Below, piece by piece: positions 61,575 through 64,000 of a stretch of 64,000 nt of DNA. The notes under the pieces are model-generated. The model had not been told where the DNA came from, searched no databases, and saw nothing but the letters and a program-made list of their open reading frames with translations. The stretch is from NCBI GenBank assembly GCA_044448685.1, contig JBIOHC010000016.1:9922-73921 (forward strand). The letters are read 5' to 3'. The translations under genes and the position numbers were made by a program. Within the stretch, counting starts at the first letter, position 1. Each line of letters starts with the position of its first letter. Source of the DNA: Palsa-965 sp044448685 (GTDB taxonomy: Bacteria > Bacteroidota > Bacteroidia > Palsa-965).

Positions 61575-62291
61575 TTATCGCAGGTCAAAGAGATTATTAA
61601 TCCCGGGCGAGCGTTCTGCTGTAAATGCTTCGGCATAATCAACTCCTATATCGCGGCCGTGGTGGCGGTTCCTGGCAATAAGAAATTCCAGAAACTGATT
61701 GGTAGAAATAGGTGTTTCCGGCTCTTTGGAAGAAGGATCGTAGAACTGGGATGTATAAGCCTTTACGGATTGGAGTTTAAGATCCATCCAGGGACTGATA
61801 TCGACCACAAAATCCGGTTCTATATTCCGGTCCTGAATATAATGGTAAACAGCTTTGGGCCTCCAGGGTTGCTGTTCCTTCCCATCCAGCTGTGTATTGA
61901 TCTTTCTTAATCCAGAATAAAAAGCTGCTTCCGAAACAAGTGCTGCTGCTCTCCCATGATCCGGGTGACGATCCGTTACGGCATTACAGAGGATAATATC
62001 CGGGCAATACTGGCGTATACGGGCAATAAGTTTATGCTGATGTTCCGGATTGTTTTCAAAAAAACCATCTTTGAATTCCATATTGTCGCGAAAACGAGCT
62101 CCGATGATCCGGGCTCCTTCGGCAGCTTCCTTTTTCCGTAAAACAGCATCTCCCCTGGTACCTAACTCACCCAAAGTCAGGTCAAGGATACCCACTGTTT
62201 TACCAAATGTAATATGACGGATGAGTGTGCCTGAACAACTCAGCTCCACATCATCCGGATGAGCTCCTATAGCCAGAATATCTATTTTCAT
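61575..62291 (-). CDS. bshB1: Bacillithiol biosynthesis deacetylase BshB1
   Basis: This 238-residue LmbE-like zinc deacetylase has the motif AIGAHPDDVELSCSGTL (residues 7-23) and the BshB1-typical GILDLTLGELGTRGD (about 34-48), DRHPDHGRAA (about 106-115) and later blocks. It removes acetyl from GlcNAc-malate in the second step of bacillithiol synthesis. The gene overlaps glutathione peroxidase by 4 bp (ATGA). bshC is 20 kb away on the same strand; bshA is not in the window. Confidence 0.93.
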   Translation of the reverse strand: MKIDILAIGAHPDDVELSCSGTLIRHITFGKTVGILDLTLGELGTRGDAVLRKKEAAEGARIIGARFRDNMEFKDGFFENNPEHQHKLIARIRQYCPDIILCNAVTDRHPDHGRAAALVSEAAFYSGLRKINTQLDGKEQQPWRPKAVYHYIQDRNIEPDFVVDISPWMDLKLQSVKAYTSQFYDPSSKEPETPISTNQFLEFLIARNRHHGRDIGVDYAEAFTAERSPGINNLFDLR

Positions 62292-62842
62292 TTTACACCT
62301 TTAAGCCAATTCACAATTTTATCACAATCCGGTTTTTCTTTTGATGAAGCAACATCCACCAATATTCCGTTTTCATCAATCATAAATTTCTGAAAGTTCC
62401 ATTTGACAGGAGCATCCATCTTTCCGTTTTCTGCTTTTTCAGTCAGCCATTTATAAAGAGGATGTATGGAATCTCCTTTTACAGAAATTTTTTCCATCAT
62501 CTGAAAAGTGACACCATAGTTCTTTGTGCAGAATTCCTTTATATCGGCATTACTTCCAGGCTCCTGTCTCATAAAATTATTAGCCGGAAAGCCTATTATG
62601 GTGAATTTATCTCCTCCATACGTTTTATACAGGGCTTCGAGTTGTTCATACTGAGGTGTAAAACCGCATTTGGAAGCCGTATTCACAACGAGCACTTTTT
62701 TCCCTTTCAGGGAATGGAAATCAAACTCCTTCCCGTCAATGGTACGGGCTTTGAAATCATAAAAAGTACGGGTAGGAACCATCATTGCAACAGATCCAAG
62801 GCCAAAAAGAGCCAGGAACATTTTTCCTATTTTTGATTTCAT
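62288..62842 (-). CDS. Glutathione peroxidase-family thiol peroxidase
   Basis: The 184-residue protein has one N-terminal hydrophobic segment (about 7-24), so it is probably exported or anchored. The peroxidatic Cys lies in VNTASKCGFTPQY (about 53-65), followed by the FPANNFMRQEPG block (usually FPCNQF), and WNFQKFMID near residue 150. In Bacteroidota such enzymes use thioredoxin or low-molecular-weight thiols rather than glutathione. Overlap with bshB1 suggests a link to bacillithiol. Confidence 0.9.
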   Translation of the reverse strand: MKSKIGKMFLALFGLGSVAMMVPTRTFYDFKARTIDGKEFDFHSLKGKKVLVVNTASKCGFTPQYEQLEALYKTYGGDKFTIIGFPANNFMRQEPGSNADIKEFCTKNYGVTFQMMEKISVKGDSIHPLYKWLTEKAENGKMDAPVKWNFQKFMIDENGILVDVASSKEKPDCDKIVNWLKGVK

Positions 62843-62857
62843 GGTTTGTTCTTTTTA

Positions 62858-62887
62858 CAAAAGTACGCCCTTTTACACGTAATTCAA
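62858..62887 (-). promoter_or_regulatory. Promoter of the glutathione peroxidase-bshB1 operon
   Basis: On the minus strand: TTG (62885-62887), 19 bp, TACTTTTG (62858-62865). The -7 box ends 15 nt before the ATG. Confidence 0.75.
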
Positions 62888-62904
62888 CCTCATTTCGGGA
62901 ATAC

Positions 62905-63492
62905 CTAAGTCCATATTTTACGTACCGTAAGATAGATTACCTTCATATCCGTCCAGAAGCCTCTTTCTTTGATATAATCCATATTCATTTTCAGCTTGGC
63001 AGGCATCACCTCCTGTATATAAAAGGCTTCCGGGTCATCAGCCGAAGCCAGGAGTTCATTCTCATTTGCATATTCAATGGATGCATAATCCGTTATTCCG
63101 GGCTTGACGGATAATACCTGCAGTTGTTCCGGACTGTACAGGCTGGTATATTTTCTGACTTCCGGCCGTGGACCAACGAGACTCATATTACCGATCAGTA
63201 CATTCAGCAACTGAGGCAATTCATCCAGCTTGAATTTGCGCAGAAAATAACCGGAACGGGTGATCCTAGGATCCCGGCCTCCTATGGTAAGCAAACCTTT
63301 TGAATCCGACCCGTTCCTCATGGTTCTGAATTTGAACAGGGTGAAATCTGTTCCATGCTGCCCTACCCTTTGTTGAAAATAAAATACGGATCCTTTTGAA
63401 TCCAGGATGATCCATATGGCCACTGCCAGGAATACAGGAAGAAGGAATAGTAAAGCGAAGAAGGCAACGATAAAGTCGAAACACCTTTTCAT
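62905..63492 (-). CDS. Undecaprenyl-phosphate sugar phosphotransferase (PglC/WcaJ type)
   Basis: This 195-residue monotopic phosphoglycosyl transferase has an N-terminal membrane helix (about 8-31). FKFRTMRN, LRKFKLDELPQLLNVL and MSLVGPRPEVRKY (about 110-122) are the standard motifs of the family. It starts the synthesis of a lipid-linked glycan by moving a sugar-1-phosphate to undecaprenyl phosphate. The aminotransferase gene ends directly before it, as in pgl-type clusters. Confidence 0.93.
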   Translation of the reverse strand: MKRCFDFIVAFFALLFLLPVFLAVAIWIILDSKGSVFYFQQRVGQHGTDFTLFKFRTMRNGSDSKGLLTIGGRDPRITRSGYFLRKFKLDELPQLLNVLIGNMSLVGPRPEVRKYTSLYSPEQLQVLSVKPGITDYASIEYANENELLASADDPEAFYIQEVMPAKLKMNMDYIKERGFWTDMKVIYLTVRKIWT

Positions 63493-64000
63493 TCAGGTTA
63501 TCACTTTTTGAACAGCATGTACAGCATCAATAACCGTCTGTATGGATTCTGCATCCAGACCGTAGTAAACAGGCAGTGAAATTTCACGGGAATAATTATC
63601 AAATGCACGCGGATACTGTTTGATATCATAGCCCATCTTACGGTAATAGCTCAACATTGGAACAGGAATAAAATGAACATTTACCGACACTTCCTGTTCG
63701 AAAATGAGTTGTATAATCTCATCGCGCTGGGTTTCTGAAATACCTTTAATCCTCAGGGCAAAAACATGACAGGAGGAACGGCTTTGTCCCTGATCCCGTT
63801 CAAATACCGGAACCTGAGCCCAGCTGTAGTTGGAAAAAGCAAATGCATACAGATCAAATATATGGCGTCGTTTAACCAGGGTGTCGGCATCATAACGCTG
63901 AAGTTCAACAAGGCCCAAAGCAGCCTGTATATCCGTCATATTGCACTTATAACCGGCTTCCACTACATCGTATCTCCAGTTTCCTTTCTGTGTCTTAGCC
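63493..64000 (-). CDS. DegT/DnrJ/EryC1/StrS aminotransferase, C-terminal part
   Basis: The open frame runs from the stop at 63493 to the window edge. About 169 residues are visible. The segment GNWRYDVVEAGYKCNMTDIQ (just inside the edge) is typical of the sugar aminotransferase family, which uses PLP to form amino sugars such as QuiNAc4N precursors. The PLP lysine would lie upstream, outside the window. It adjoins the PglC-type transferase with no gap, indicating a glycan cluster continuing to the right. Confidence 0.88.
   Translation of the reverse strand, partial: AKTQKGNWRYDVVEAGYKCNMTDIQAALGLVELQRYDADTLVKRRHIFDLYAFAFSNYSWAQVPVFERDQGQSRSSCHVFALRIKGISETQRDEIIQLIFEQEVSVNVHFIPVPMLSYYRKMGYDIKQYPRAFDNYSREISLPVYYGLDAESIQTVIDAVHAVQKVIT

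Overview
The window is a chromosomal segment from a member of the Bacteroidota. The evidence is lineage-specific: promoters of the TTTG-N19/20-TAnnTTTG type (the cleanest lie in front of tRNA-His, the PD40 gene, the glutathione peroxidase gene and the LuxR regulator gene), three secreted proteins with type IX secretion C-terminal sorting domains, bacillithiol genes (bshC, bshB1), a DUF3276/PUR-alpha protein, a BatA-type protein, an S46 dipeptidyl-peptidase and an extended NusB. Shine-Dalgarno sequences are mostly absent. I see no phage, integron, insertion sequence or CRISPR array. Genus cannot be decided from the sequence alone.

Layout. 1-4337: System I cytochrome c maturation operon (ccmB fragment, ccmC, ccmD-like, ccmE, ccmF), with a CxxxY-type CcmE and no ccmG/ccmH in view. 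4353-6809: DUF2520, UbiA and Maf genes. 6813-10127 (minus): PD40/SPOR envelope protein and a BaiN-type flavoprotein. 10256-13807: SPFH-GYF protein, zinc-ribbon membrane protein and three small unknown genes, one a perfect 25-residue tandem repeat protein. 13811-23981: ornithine aminotransferase, RlmD-type rRNA methyltransferase, DUF2400, BatA-type protein, dihydroorotase homologue without its HxH motif, endonuclease III, a PhnP-like hydrolase and small membrane proteins. 24261-24335: tRNA-His. 24469-29929: a tightly overlapping surface-glycan block (acyltransferase, GT9 glycosyltransferase, flippase, asparagine synthase). 30079-37583: PAS histidine kinase; a nusB, DUF1573, yajC, ybbR run; leucine-type dehydrogenase; ABC exporter. 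37757-47554: DUF3276 protein, HMG-CoA lyase-like protein, pyrD, bshC, NUDIX hydrolase, a repeat-filled 480-bp gap, S46 peptidase, SiaC-like protein, rimO. 47666-52001: an uncharacterised lipoprotein, beta-barrel and T9SS beta-propeller operon. 51988-64000: N-acetylglucosamine-type kinase, LuxR regulator, RNase Z, T9SS protein, STAS protein, pyrB (frameshifted), pyrR, rpsA, T9SS BNR protein, bshB1 with glutathione peroxidase, and the edge of a glycan cluster (sugar transferase and aminotransferase).

Most of the window is housekeeping. The points most worth checking are: a repeated arrangement in which the -7 box TAnnTTTG ends 4-10 nt before the start codon, implying leaderless mRNAs; a single extra base in the active-site motif of pyrB; a probably non-catalytic dihydroorotase homologue; the four-unit 25-residue repeat protein; two heptamer tandem arrays directly before start codons; a 31-bp palindromic repeat that supplies the bshC stop codon; and the three-gene cell-surface operon at 47.7-52.0 kb.
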